The position numbers were made by a program, and so were the translations under genes. A stretch of 64,000 nt of DNA from NCBI GenBank assembly GCA_963791595.1, contig CAWBTF010000017.1, positions 24,079 to 88,078 on the forward strand, given 5' to 3'. The notes beneath the pieces are model-generated. The model was not told where the DNA came from, made no database searches, and was given only the letters and a program-made list of their open reading frames with translations. Below, in pieces: positions 8,353-17,137 of the stretch (within the stretch, counting starts at the first letter, position 1; each line of letters opens with the position of its first letter). Source of the stretch: JAEMQF01 sp963791595. GTDB lineage: Bacteria > Pseudomonadota > Gammaproteobacteria > Burkholderiales > Burkholderiaceae_C.

Positions 8353-9723
8353 CTACGCGGCCTGCTTCATCGACGGCAAGCCGGCCAGCGCCATCGCGAG
8401 CTCGGCCTCGTCGTACTCCAGGTCCTTCAACTTGCCGCCGAAGTAATCGATGTAGGCCTGCATGTCGAAGTGGCCGTGGCCGCACAGGTTGAACAGGATC
8501 GTGCGCGACTTGCCCTCTTCGCGGCAGCGGATCGCCTCGACGATCGCGCCCTTCACCGCGTGGTTCGCTTCCGGAGCGGGGACAATGCCTTCGGTGCGCG
8601 CGAACTGCACGCCGGCTTCGAACACCGGCAGCTGCTGGTACGCCACCGCTTCGATCAGCCCCAGCTCCTTCAGGTGGCTGACCAACGGCGCCATGCCGTG
8701 GTAGCGCAGCCCGCCGGCGTGAAAGCCCGGTGGCGTGAAGGTCGAGCCGAGCGTGTGCATCTTGGTCAGCGGCGTCAGGTGCGCGGTGTCGCCGAAGTCG
8801 TAGGCGTACTTGCCGCGCGTCAGGCTCGGGCACGCCGACGGTTCGACGGCGACGATGCGCAGCTTCTTGCCGCCGCGCAACTGCTGGCCGAGGAACGGAA
8901 ACACGATGCCGGCGAAGTTCGAGCCACCTCCGGTGCAGCCGACAATCACGTCCGGGTAGTCGCCCGCCATCTCCATCTGCGCAATCGCTTCCTGGCCGAT
9001 CACCGTCTGGTGCATCAGCACGTGGTTCAGCACGCTGCCCAATGCGTACTTGGTGTCGTCGCGCTGCGCCGCGATTTCCACCGCTTCGGAAATCGCGATG
9101 CCCAGGCTGCCCGGGTGGTCCGCGCGCTGTTTCAGGATGGCACGCCCCGACTCGGTGTGGTCGGACGGCGACGCGATGCAGCTCGCGCCGTAGGTCTCCA
9201 TCAGCGCGCGCCGATAGGGCTTCTGGTTGTACGAGACGCGCACCATGAAGACCTGCACGTCGATGCCGAACACATGGCCGGCGTAAGCGAGCGACGAGCC
9301 CCATTGCCCGGCTCCCGTCTCGGTGACGAGCTTGTTCACGCCCGCCTGGCGGTTGTAGAACGCCTGAGGCACGGCGGTGTTGGGCTTGTGGCTGCCCGAC
9401 GGCGACACGCCCTCGTACTTGTAGTAGATCTTCGCCGGCGTCTTCAGCGCCGCCTCGAGGCGGCGCGCGCGGTACAGCGGCGACGGGCGCCACTGGCGGT
9501 ACACGTCGCGCACCGGCTCGGGAATGTCGATGTGGCGCTCGGTCGACACCTCCTGCATGATGAGTTCCATCGGGAACAGCGGTGCCAGGTCGCCGGGGCC
9601 GACAGGCTGCTGCGTTCCCGGGTGCAGGACCGGCGGCGCGGGCTTCGGCAAATCGGCCTGGATGTTGTACCAGCTCTTCGGCAGGCGCGATTCTTCGAGC
9701 AGGTACTTGACGGTGTCGCTCAT
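8353..9723 (-). CDS. trpB: Tryptophan synthase beta chain-like, TrpB2 type
   Basis: A 456-residue PLP enzyme of the TrpB2 (trpB-related) subfamily, longer at the N-terminus than classical TrpB1. The PLP-binding lysine is Lys113 in GSHKPNTA, and the phosphate-binding loop is CTGGGSNFAG. It would condense indole or a related nucleophile with serine or phosphoserine. No trpA or other tryptophan gene lies nearby, as is usual for TrpB2, so its role may be salvage of indole. It is divergent from the hemerythrin gene with about 200 bases between them. Confidence 0.9.
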   Translation of the reverse strand: MSDTVKYLLEESRLPKSWYNIQADLPKPAPPVLHPGTQQPVGPGDLAPLFPMELIMQEVSTERHIDIPEPVRDVYRQWRPSPLYRARRLEAALKTPAKIYYKYEGVSPSGSHKPNTAVPQAFYNRQAGVNKLVTETGAGQWGSSLAYAGHVFGIDVQVFMVRVSYNQKPYRRALMETYGASCIASPSDHTESGRAILKQRADHPGSLGIAISEAVEIAAQRDDTKYALGSVLNHVLMHQTVIGQEAIAQMEMAGDYPDVIVGCTGGGSNFAGIVFPFLGQQLRGGKKLRIVAVEPSACPSLTRGKYAYDFGDTAHLTPLTKMHTLGSTFTPPGFHAGGLRYHGMAPLVSHLKELGLIEAVAYQQLPVFEAGVQFARTEGIVPAPEANHAVKGAIVEAIRCREEGKSRTILFNLCGHGHFDMQAYIDYFGGKLKDLEYDEAELAMALAGLPSMKQAA

Positions 9724-9849
9724 GGGTGCCCCTTTCGGAAATGGTTGAATGAAAGGCCGGCGTCAATCCTACGCCCCCCTCTCGCCCGTTCCAAGCGAGC
9801 CAGCGCGTTTCGGCCGTTGACAATGGTGCGGTGCGAAAGCGCCTGCCGC

Positions 9850-9891
9850 TTGATCTGGCGCAAAGGGCGCCGCCGCGGGCAGGCCAAGATT
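9850..9891 (+). promoter_or_regulatory. Possible FNR/DNR-type box and -10 upstream of the hemerythrin gene
   Basis: TTGAT-CTGG-CGCAA at 9850-9863 matches the FNR palindrome at 8 of 10 positions. A weak -10-like AAGATT lies at 9886-9891, centred 32 bp from the box, the same spacing as in the stronger sites of this window. The hexamer itself matches only 3 of 6, so this is the weakest member of the set. Confidence 0.35.
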
Positions 9892-9926
9892 TTCGGGCTC
9901 GTCAGTCTGACGATGGGAGGCTTGGC

Positions 9927-10481
9927 ATGTCCGATGTGCTCGCTCGATGGGATGCGGAACACGCGCACTTCGCGCAGCTGCTGGACGTGCTGGATGAGCA
10001 GGTGGTGGAATTCCAGCGCGGGGAAGCGCCGGTCTTCGGCCTGATGCTCGACATCGTGACGTACCTGCGCCAATACGCCGACCAGGTTCACCATCCACGC
10101 GAAGACGCCGCGTTCGCGCGCCTCGTGGTGCATGACCCGGCATTGCGCCTGCCGATCAACCGGTTGTTGCAGGAGCACCGCGCCATCGCCGCCGCGGGCG
10201 ATGAATTCGTGGCATGCCTGAACGAAGTGATCGTCGGCAACGTGCTGATGCGCACCACCGTGGAGGCCGCCGCTGCGCAGTACCTGACCTACTACCGCCA
10301 CCACCTGGCCACCGAGGACAGGGAGATCCTGCCGCGCGCCGCGAATCTGCTCGGGCCTCAGGACTGGCACTTCGTTGGTGGCGCCGTCGCGGCGGTACCG
10401 GACCCGCTGTTCGGCGCCGCACCCGAAGCGTCGTTCCGTGAGTTGCGCGATTACCTGGCCGCGCGGTCCGCGCCGTCCTGA
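9927..10481 (+). CDS. Hemerythrin-like domain protein
   Basis: A 184-residue all-helical protein with GGGAGG seven bases before its ATG. It has the hemerythrin-type spacing of histidines and acids: HAHFAQLL near residue 12, YADQVHHPREDAAF near 50, EHRAIAA near 85 and YRHHLATEDREILPRA near 120, giving a probable non-haem di-iron site. Relatives bind oxygen or nitric oxide or act in iron storage. It faces the methyltransferase gene and their 3' ends overlap by 31 bases. The possible FNR-like box upstream fits a function at low oxygen or under NO stress. Confidence 0.8.
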   Translation: MSDVLARWDAEHAHFAQLLDVLDEQVVEFQRGEAPVFGLMLDIVTYLRQYADQVHHPREDAAFARLVVHDPALRLPINRLLQEHRAIAAAGDEFVACLNEVIVGNVLMRTTVEAAAAQYLTYYRHHLATEDREILPRAANLLGPQDWHFVGGAVAAVPDPLFGAAPEASFRELRDYLAARSAPS

Positions 10482-11098
10482 TCGCGCAGCGCACCCGTTG
10501 CGCCGGGCTTGCGCGCGACGAGCGTGGCGAATGACTTGACCCGCCCACCCGGCGCGGGGTAGTCGGCAAATTCCGACGCCAGAATCATCCACCCCGCGAA
10601 GCGGCGCGGCAACTCGTCGCGGGCGAACAGGCAATGGCCCGCGGGATCGAACATGTCGAGGAAGGTTGTGCCTTCGACCAGCACGTTGATGATCGCGGTG
10701 CCGCCGGGCTTGACATGGGCCTGGACCTCGGCGAGCGAAGCAACTGCCGTTGGGCAATCGAAGAACATCAGCAGGCCGATCGAGACGATGGTGTCGAAGT
10801 CTTCATCGATCACGTATCGGCGCAGGTCGACTTGCGCGGCGTCGATGTCCAGGTTTTCGGTGGCCGCAACCGCGCGCAGGTGTTCGATCGCCGCCGCACT
10901 GGCGTCCAGCGCAAGGACCGAGCAGCCGCGCCGCGCGGCTGCGAGCGCCAGGTTGCCCATCCCGCAGCCGAAGTCGAGCACGCGGCCGCGCAGGTGAGGC
11001 AATGCCAACTGCTCGAACGGGTTGAGCCGGAAATCGTGGTTTCGGATCTGCCTGACGAATTGCTCGTCGAAGAAACCGATGCTTCGGTCCGCGGCCAT
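10451..11098 (-). CDS. SAM-dependent methyltransferase (TehB-like)
   Basis: A 215-residue class I methyltransferase. Motif I is VLDFGCGMGN (residues about 40-49), followed by the acidic strand end LALDASAAAIEHL, and motif IV is around FDTIVSIGLLMFFDCP. The ATG at 11098 gives the best N-terminus. It lies 29 bases downstream of the ferredoxin gene at the end of the benzoyl-CoA reductase operon, so it may be cotranscribed, but no pathway role is known. Its 3' end overlaps that of the convergent hemerythrin gene. Confidence 0.75.
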   Translation of the reverse strand: MAADRSIGFFDEQFVRQIRNHDFRLNPFEQLALPHLRGRVLDFGCGMGNLALAAARRGCSVLALDASAAAIEHLRAVAATENLDIDAAQVDLRRYVIDEDFDTIVSIGLLMFFDCPTAVASLAEVQAHVKPGGTAIINVLVEGTTFLDMFDPAGHCLFARDELPRRFAGWMILASEFADYPAPGGRVKSFATLVARKPGATGALRDQDGADRAAR

Positions 11099-11127
11099 GC
11101 CGCAGCGGCGATCTCGAGGCCCGGGCG

Positions 11128-11373
11128 CTAACCGTGCAGCGACTCGTACTTCGCCATCAACTGCTCCGGCGTTTCCTGAAAGTCCGGGTTCGGCACGATG
11201 CAATCGGCCGGGCAGACGAGCTTGCACTGCGGTTCGTCCTCGGCGCCCACGCATTCGGTACAGCGCAGCGCATCGATCACGTAGAGTGGGTCGCCGACGC
11301 TGATGGCCTCGTTCGGGCACACGGGTTTGCAGGCATCGCATGCGGTGCAGTTGTCGTTGATCAGCAGGGCCAT
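11128..11373 (-). CDS. fdx: 2[4Fe-4S] ferredoxin of the benzoyl-CoA reductase system
   Basis: An 81-residue ferredoxin. Cluster I ligands are CTACDACKPVCP near the N-terminus; the second motif CTECVGAEDEPQCKLVCP has the enlarged loop between its second and third cysteines and a C-terminal helix, as in Allochromatium-type low-potential ferredoxins. In Thauera-type organisms this protein carries electrons from 2-oxoglutarate:ferredoxin oxidoreductase (korAB here) to benzoyl-CoA reductase. GAGGAG precedes the ATG. It is the last recognised aromatic-degradation gene of the operon, 56 bases after bcrD. Confidence 0.92.
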   Translation of the reverse strand: MALLINDNCTACDACKPVCPNEAISVGDPLYVIDALRCTECVGAEDEPQCKLVCPADCIVPNPDFQETPEQLMAKYESLHG

Positions 11374-11429
11374 GGTGCGGGTTCTCCTCGTTCGTGCTCT
11401 GAATGTGCGGCGCCGGGTTGCGGTGGGCG

Positions 11430-12269
11430 TCAAGCAGCGACGCGCTCCTGCAGGTCGTTCAGCTTGGCGTGTCGGTACGCGCCCCACAGCGCCGCGCCGA
11501 TAGCGCCGGCGTAGATCGAATCGGGGTGGCTCAGCGCGGTCACGCTCACCTTCTCGTTGACCATCTCTTCCTGGATCGCCGCGAGCAGCCCGCTGTCCAG
11601 CGCCAGGCCGCCGGTGATCAGCGCGATGCCCTGCTTGATGCCGGTGACCTTGAGCAGCTTGACGATGCGCGACGCCATCGACAGGTGGATGCCCTTCAAC
11701 ACATCGGGCGTCGCGATGCCGCGCGACACCATGTTGATGACATCGGTCTCGGCGAGCACGGCGCAGATCGAACTGCACTTCTCGGGTGTCTTGGAGGTTT
11801 GCGACAGCGGCCCGATCTCTTCCACTGCAACCCCGAGGTAGCGCGCGATGTTCTCGAGAAACTGCCCCGAGCCCGACGCGCACTGGCTCGTCATCTTGTA
11901 GCTCAGCACCTTGCCGCGTGCGTCGACATAGATCGCGCGGCCGTTCAGCGCGCCGATGTCGACCACGGCATTGATTCCCGGGTGCAGGAACACGCCGCCG
12001 CGCGCATGCGTCGTCATCGAGTAGAAATGGCCGGTCGCGAACGGCACGTTCTCGCCTTCGCCGGTGGTGGCGATGTAGTCGATGTCATCCGCGCTCAGGC
12101 CGGCGTCTGCCAGCACTCCGTCGCGGCCTTCGTGCGCGAGTGTCATCGGGTCGCGTCGGCGGATGCGTTCGCAGCGTTTGGCGAGCCATTGCGGTTCGCC
12201 GTTCTCGACTTGAAACAGAGCGCTCTTGACTGCGCCTGAGCCGATGTCGATGCCGATGGTGTAAGTCAT
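11430..12269 (-). CDS. bcrD: Benzoyl-CoA reductase subunit D
   Basis: A 279-residue protein of the ASKHA/BadF-type ATPase family. The N-terminal phosphate loop IGIDIGSGAVKSALF, VVDIGALNGRAI and the C-terminal LITGGLALDSGL are the ATP-binding motifs. Cys130 (SQCASGSGQF) and Cys169 (SSICAVLAETD) are the expected ligands of the [4Fe-4S] cluster shared between BcrA and BcrD. The BcrAD module couples ATP hydrolysis to low-potential electron transfer into the BcrBC module, which reduces benzoyl-CoA to cyclohexa-1,5-diene-1-carbonyl-CoA. It follows bcrA after a 15-base gap. Confidence 0.95.
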   Translation of the reverse strand: MTYTIGIDIGSGAVKSALFQVENGEPQWLAKRCERIRRRDPMTLAHEGRDGVLADAGLSADDIDYIATTGEGENVPFATGHFYSMTTHARGGVFLHPGINAVVDIGALNGRAIYVDARGKVLSYKMTSQCASGSGQFLENIARYLGVAVEEIGPLSQTSKTPEKCSSICAVLAETDVINMVSRGIATPDVLKGIHLSMASRIVKLLKVTGIKQGIALITGGLALDSGLLAAIQEEMVNEKVSVTALSHPDSIYAGAIGAALWGAYRHAKLNDLQERVAA

Positions 12270-12284
12270 GCTGGTGCCCTCGGT

Positions 12285-13625
12285 CTAGACCCGTGCCTCG
12301 ATGCTCTTGCCCTCTTCGACAACAGCGCGCCACGCGAATGTCGCGCCGCCGAGCGCGCCGGTATAGATCGAATCAGGGTCGATGTTGAGCTGCAACTCCC
12401 CGTAGTTCTCGCGCACCAATTCCTTCAACGCCTTCACCGCGGCCTCGTTCTTCGCCACGCCTCCGGTGAACGTGAACTGGTCGCGGATGCCGCCGGAGCG
12501 CGCCAGGATCGACATTGCGCGCAGGATGATCGCGCGGTGCAGTCCGGCCATGATGTCTTCGCGCTTGTCGCCCAATGAGAGGCGGTCGCGCAGCTCGGCG
12601 CCGGCAAACACTGTGCAGGTGGAGTTGATGCGGATCGCCTTGGTCGACTTCATCGCCATGGGCCCCAGCTCATGCAGGCCCATGTTCATCTCGTCGGCGA
12701 TGTAGCCGAGGTAACGACCGCAGCCCGCGGCGCACCGGTCGTTCATCTGGAAGCTCTCGACGATGCCTTTCGGGTCGACCTGGATCGCCTTCGTGTCCTG
12801 GCCGCCGATGTCGAGCACCGTCGCGGTGCCGGGGTACATCACGTGCGCGCCCAGGCCGTGGCAGAGGATTTCGGAGCGCACATGCTCTTTCGAGAACGGC
12901 AACCGGGCGCGGCCGTAGCCGGTGCCGACGACGTAGCTCTCTTCCAGCTCGGTGTCGAGGATGCCTTTGATCGGCGCTTCCACTTGGGTGCGGCGCTTTG
13001 CCGTTTGCGGCAGCGCGGCGAAGGTGCGTTCGAGTGCGGCGAGCAGATGGCGCTTGATCGAGTCGCCGTAGACGCGGTTCTCGACCTCGATGATGGATCG
13101 GTCGAACACGTTGAGCAGGTGGTCGTAGCGTGTGCCGGCTTCTTTGGCGACCGTCTCGCCGGTCGCGAGGTACTGGCTGCCGGCGATGTCGCGGAAGAAG
13201 TCCGACTTGCGGTTCGCGCCGGGCGCAAAGAGCAGCGGCGCTTCGGCGGTGATGCGGCGAAAGACTTCGCTCAATGCTTCGCCGACGGCCGCGGTTGCGT
13301 CGCCGAACTTCGCGCTGCCGAGATTGCGCTGGCAGGTCGCCTCCAGATCGGCGAGTTGCTCCAGGTACTGCTCGGAGCGGAAGTCGCGTTCCAACTGCCC
13401 GAGAAAGGCGTCGAGCGCCCCATTCAGCGCTTGCGTGCTTCCCAAGGCTTGCCGGAACAGGTGGAAGCGGCTGTTGACGAGCGCCTCCTGCTTCGCGATC
13501 GCCGCCGCGGTGTCGTAGTTCGAGCGCGAGTTCGTGATGCCGCGGCCGAGCACACGCTGTTGCTCGTCGATCACGACCGCCTTGGTCGTCGTCGAGCCGA
13601 GGTCGATGCCGATGAAGCAGCGCAT
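12285..13625 (-). CDS. bcrA: Benzoyl-CoA reductase subunit A
   Basis: A 446-residue ASKHA-family ATPase subunit, longer than BcrD because of an inserted helical region at residues about 40-225. The ATP-binding motifs are IGIDLGSTTTKAVVID at the N-terminus, ATVLDIGGQDTKAI and FTFTGGVAKNEAAV. Cys298 and Cys302 (NDRCAAGCGRY) and Cys337 (NSTCTVFAG) are in the region that binds the bridging [4Fe-4S] cluster. With BcrD it forms the ATP-hydrolysing electron activator of class I benzoyl-CoA reductase. It lies between bcrB and bcrD, as in Thauera and Rhodopseudomonas clusters. Confidence 0.95.
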   Translation of the reverse strand: MRCFIGIDLGSTTTKAVVIDEQQRVLGRGITNSRSNYDTAAAIAKQEALVNSRFHLFRQALGSTQALNGALDAFLGQLERDFRSEQYLEQLADLEATCQRNLGSAKFGDATAAVGEALSEVFRRITAEAPLLFAPGANRKSDFFRDIAGSQYLATGETVAKEAGTRYDHLLNVFDRSIIEVENRVYGDSIKRHLLAALERTFAALPQTAKRRTQVEAPIKGILDTELEESYVVGTGYGRARLPFSKEHVRSEILCHGLGAHVMYPGTATVLDIGGQDTKAIQVDPKGIVESFQMNDRCAAGCGRYLGYIADEMNMGLHELGPMAMKSTKAIRINSTCTVFAGAELRDRLSLGDKREDIMAGLHRAIILRAMSILARSGGIRDQFTFTGGVAKNEAAVKALKELVRENYGELQLNIDPDSIYTGALGGATFAWRAVVEEGKSIEARV

Positions 13626-13638
13626 GGTGTGGGCTCCT

Positions 13639-15012
13639 TCAATGCGCGACGATGGGGATCATCCGGCCCGCGGCACCGGCGATCTCGCCGATACCGGAGG
13701 TGCGCTTTTGCTTGACCATCTGGAAATAGCTCTCCAGCCGGTTCTTCACGTTCGCCGCCGAGAAGTAGCGCGGGTCGACGAGATCGGTCTCGATGAACGC
13801 CGCTGGCTTGCCGGTGCGCCGCTCCACCTCGCGCAGGATCAGCAACTGCCCGGCAGAGAAACTGTTGCAGCTCTTGATCGAGTTGATCAGCAGACCGTCG
13901 GCCTGGTACTCGTCGATGTACTTGCAGATCATGTCGATGCGGCTCGGCAGGTTCAAGTTCGTGTAGCAGCCCAGGCAATAATCGGCGAGCGATTCGATCG
14001 GGTGCTCCGGGTCGTGGCGGAAGCCGAAGTCGTAGACGCCGCCGACCTTGGCGTAGGTGGATGACACGACGACCGCGCCTTCGTCGTAGAACATCTTCCA
14101 GAACTCGCGGAAGTTGGTCCAGTTCGGCGGGCCTTCGACGATCAGCCGGTACTTCTCTTCGCCCATCTCGCCGTCGGGAGTGACGGGGCCCTTGCCTTCG
14201 CGCATGCGCGCCTCGATCTCGCCGCGCAGCACTCGGTAATACTCGGTGGCCTCGGGCGTGCCGCGAAACGCGGTGAAGATCGGGCCGATGTAGTACACGG
14301 CCCCGAAGTAACCGTCGATCGGCGATGGGCGGTGCTTCGCCGACTGCAGCACCGCGACCAGGTTCTCTTCGGCCTTTACCGATTCGCGCATGTACTCGCG
14401 CAGGCGGTCGATGTCGAACTTCACGCCCGAGATGCGCTCGAGCGTCGGAATCACGGTGTCCTTCAGCTGCTTCACCACGTACTCGCGCATGTTCGGCGCG
14501 ATCCGGCCTTCGGCCTGGTACGGCACGTGCAACATCACGGTTTCGCAGCCGTACTTGTGGCGGATCAGCTCGAACCACTTCATGAACGTGAAGCAGCCGG
14601 TGTACGACAGCAGCAGAATGTCGGGCGTTGGCAGCGCTTCGCCGGTGGGGCCGATCTCGCCGCCCATCATCATGCCGAGGTCGGCCTTCACGTAGGTGCA
14701 GACGTCCTCGCTCTGGCCGTCGCGTTCGGCGTCCATGATCATCTTGCCGCTCTTTTTGCGCATGCCGTTCTGCAACGCGTTCGTCTCGGGCAGGCTGCGC
14801 GCGAAGTCGAAGCACATCAGCAGTTCGTTCAGGTTGCCTGGGACGAACGTCGCCGACACCTTGCGGTTGTTCGCGCGCGCGGTCGCTAGCTCCATGTAGT
14901 TCTTGTTGATCAGCTCCTTTTGCAGCCACATCGCGTCTTCTTTCTGGACGTTCCGTGGTTTTTGCGTCGGGTTGCCGCGCGGTGTCGGCATGGCGATGAC
15001 GCTGGTATTCAT
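13639..15012 (-). CDS. bcrB: Benzoyl-CoA reductase subunit B
   Basis: A 457-residue protein of the HgdB/2-hydroxyacyl-CoA dehydratase family. Cysteines in SYTGCFTF, YCLGCYTNLN and SIKSCNSFS are the likely cluster ligands of the BcrBC catalytic module, where benzoyl-CoA binds and the ring is reduced. The first 25 residues are a poorly conserved leader; MWLQKELINKNY is an alternative start at codon 28, but the ATG at 15012 keeps the longer frame. The gap to bcrC (118 bases) is the largest in the operon and holds an inverted repeat pair. Confidence 0.95.
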   Translation of the reverse strand: MNTSVIAMPTPRGNPTQKPRNVQKEDAMWLQKELINKNYMELATARANNRKVSATFVPGNLNELLMCFDFARSLPETNALQNGMRKKSGKMIMDAERDGQSEDVCTYVKADLGMMMGGEIGPTGEALPTPDILLLSYTGCFTFMKWFELIRHKYGCETVMLHVPYQAEGRIAPNMREYVVKQLKDTVIPTLERISGVKFDIDRLREYMRESVKAEENLVAVLQSAKHRPSPIDGYFGAVYYIGPIFTAFRGTPEATEYYRVLRGEIEARMREGKGPVTPDGEMGEEKYRLIVEGPPNWTNFREFWKMFYDEGAVVVSSTYAKVGGVYDFGFRHDPEHPIESLADYCLGCYTNLNLPSRIDMICKYIDEYQADGLLINSIKSCNSFSAGQLLILREVERRTGKPAAFIETDLVDPRYFSAANVKNRLESYFQMVKQKRTSGIGEIAGAAGRMIPIVAH

Positions 15013-15035
15013 GTGGCTCTCCCCGAAGAGCGATG

Positions 15036-15104
15036 GTCATCCCGGCGCACGCCGGGATCCACTCTTTGCCTGCCGCACTGGATCCCGGCGTGCGCCGGGA
15101 TGAC
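15036..15104. repeat. Inverted pair of 26-bp palindromic repeats between bcrC and bcrB
   Basis: Positions 15036-15061 and 15079-15104 are exact reverse complements over 26 bases, with a 17-base loop. Each copy is itself palindromic (ATCCCGGCG...CGCCGGGAT). The sequence has the look of a short dispersed intergenic repeat of the REP type. Inside an operon it would form a strong hairpin in the mRNA and could stabilise the upstream bcrC message or reduce read-through into bcrB. Confidence 0.85.
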
Positions 15105-15130
15105 GTCGTAGGAAGGATGTGTTACGTGGC

Positions 15131-16315
15131 TCATGCGGCGCTCCAAAGTTTGATCGAATCGGCAAACGTCCCGGACTGCTCGCGGATCGGCGCCATCTGC
15201 CCGGTGTTCTCGGCGAACTTGAACGCGGTGTGCGGCACCTTGTGCTTGCTGAGCACGTCTTGCAGCATCGGACGTTCGAGCAGGGCGGGATCGCAGAAGG
15301 AAGGCGCGGCGAAGATCACGCCCTCGGCGCCACGTGTCTTCACCTGCTTCAGCAGGAACATGCCTTTTTCTTCGCGCGTCGCATCGTACTTGGCCGCGGT
15401 CGTTGCCGAGCGGTGCAGGAACGCCTTGGAAAGTTCTTCGAGCGGGCTGGCGTTGGCTGGCACGTCGTCGAGCAGCCAGCGCGTGACGAGCATGAAGTCG
15501 TCGTCGACGACGTAGCAGCCCGACATCTCGATCGATTTGATCAGCGCCAGCGGCGGCTGTTCGCAGAAGCACCCGTTGATCACGACGCGAGCGTTGTCGC
15601 GCTTTGGGCGCGCCACCGAGTCGGTGGCGGCGAGGTAGTCGCGCAGCAGCCGCGTGTGGTCCTCGACCGGCAGCACCATCCCTGCGCGCAGCAGCAGGTA
15701 GACCTCAGACGTTGGTGCCTGCCAGGGCTTCGCTGAACGATACGCATACAAGTCGCGCACCGCAGCGCGGTTCTCGTTGTAGACGGCGATCGATGCGTTC
15801 AGTTCGGCGTCGCTGATCGGCGCTCCTCGCAGCTTGCCCAGGTCCTCGCGCAGCGATTGCAGCTCCTGGATGTAGAAAGTGCCGCCGATCGCATCGACAT
15901 AGTTCTGCGGCACGTCGAAGTAGCGCACATACTTGTCTTTGAACAGGATCTGCCACATTCCCGAGAGGTTGCGAATCACGTCGCAGATCGAAGGGAAGAG
16001 CATGCCGTCCAGGCAGTTCAGGCGCCCGGTCAGGCCGAGTTCGATCGTCGAGCGCGGAATGCGGCAGATGTAGCTCTGGTAATACGCGTCGCCCTGAATC
16101 ACTTCGAGCGAATCGCCGCCGCCGAGTATGCCCACCGGCAGCATGCCTGCCGCGTGAATGAGTTCGCGCGGCACATAGACCGGCATATAGCCGATCGCCT
16201 TGCGGTTCGGGTCTGCGGCCTTCCACTGTTTGACAGACGTGAAGTCGAGGTCGTCGAACAGCTGCTGGCAGCGCTCGATGAGCGGGACCACCGGTGAAAT
16301 GGGAATCGTGTTCAT
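15131..16315 (-). CDS. bcrC: Benzoyl-CoA reductase subunit C
   Basis: A 394-residue HgdB-family subunit that pairs with BcrB. Cysteines in YICRIPRS, LNCLDGMLFPSICD and GCFCEQPP are the conserved set of the family. It begins three bases before the stop codon of dch (the TAG of dch directly abuts the ATG), so it is tightly coupled to that gene. In class I benzoyl-CoA reductases the BcrBC dimer carries the catalytic iron-sulfur clusters and the substrate site. Confidence 0.95.
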   Translation of the reverse strand: MNTIPISPVVPLIERCQQLFDDLDFTSVKQWKAADPNRKAIGYMPVYVPRELIHAAGMLPVGILGGGDSLEVIQGDAYYQSYICRIPRSTIELGLTGRLNCLDGMLFPSICDVIRNLSGMWQILFKDKYVRYFDVPQNYVDAIGGTFYIQELQSLREDLGKLRGAPISDAELNASIAVYNENRAAVRDLYAYRSAKPWQAPTSEVYLLLRAGMVLPVEDHTRLLRDYLAATDSVARPKRDNARVVINGCFCEQPPLALIKSIEMSGCYVVDDDFMLVTRWLLDDVPANASPLEELSKAFLHRSATTAAKYDATREEKGMFLLKQVKTRGAEGVIFAAPSFCDPALLERPMLQDVLSKHKVPHTAFKFAENTGQMAPIREQSGTFADSIKLWSAA

Positions 16316-17137
16316 CTAGTGGTGCTCCCATTGCGGCTTGCGCTTGGCCAGAAACGCCGTCAGGCCTTCGTTCGCGTCGCGCGTTTTCATCAGGCGCTCC
16401 AGGTAGAGCGATTCGACTTCCGCGAGGCGCTGGCGAACGTCGCGGATCATCGGCGCGCGCGCGGCGCTGACCGCGCAGGCGAGCGCGGCGGCGCTCTTGT
16501 TCGCCAGGTGTTGTTCGAAGTAGGCGAGTGCGGCGATCTGCGGGTCGTCGTAGATCGTGTGCACCAAGCCGATCCCCTTGGCCTCGACGGCGCCGATGCT
16601 GCGCCCGGAAAACAACAAGTCCTCCGCGGCCGGTTGATTCACGCGGTAAGGCAGCAACGCAGACGCCGCCGGCGCGAACACGCCCAGCTTCATCTCAGGT
16701 TGGCCGAACATCGCGTCGGGGGTGGCGAAGATCAGGCCGCCGGCGAGCGCAACTTCGAGCCCGCCGCCCAGGCACTGGCCGCGCACCGCCACGAGAATCG
16801 GCACCGGGAACTGAAGCATGCGCATGATCAGCGTGTGCAGCGAAGCGAGCATCGCCGCGCAGTTCGCCGGCAGGTGCTCTTCGACGCTCGCGCCGAAGCT
16901 GAAGTTCGGACCTTCGGCATCCAACAGAACGGCGCGCAGGTCGGTGCGCGCGTGCCAGGCGACGAGCGCGCCGTCGAGCGCGGCAATCATTTCCGCGTCG
17001 ATCAGGTTTGCCTTCGGCCGATTCAGGCGCAGGCGCAGCAGCGCGTCGCCATGTTCGAGCCAGTCTTGCACATGTTGTGTGCCGGACGGCTCGAACTGCG
17101 GCGCACGGTCCGGCGCCGGGTGAGCCCGGTCAGCCAT
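16316..17137 (-). CDS. dch: Cyclohexa-1,5-dienecarbonyl-CoA hydratase
   Basis: A 273-residue crotonase-family enzyme. It has the oxyanion-hole segments FSFGASVEEH (about residue 80) and RGQCLGGGLEVALAGGLIF (about residue 118), and FGQPEMKLGVFAP. Dch adds water to the diene made by benzoyl-CoA reductase, giving 6-hydroxycyclohex-1-ene-1-carbonyl-CoA. The position between oah and bcrCBAD, with an 8-base overlap with oah, supports this function over that of a general enoyl-CoA hydratase. Confidence 0.92.
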   Translation of the reverse strand: MADRAHPAPDRAPQFEPSGTQHVQDWLEHGDALLRLRLNRPKANLIDAEMIAALDGALVAWHARTDLRAVLLDAEGPNFSFGASVEEHLPANCAAMLASLHTLIMRMLQFPVPILVAVRGQCLGGGLEVALAGGLIFATPDAMFGQPEMKLGVFAPAASALLPYRVNQPAAEDLLFSGRSIGAVEAKGIGLVHTIYDDPQIAALAYFEQHLANKSAAALACAVSAARAPMIRDVRQRLAEVESLYLERLMKTRDANEGLTAFLAKRKPQWEHH

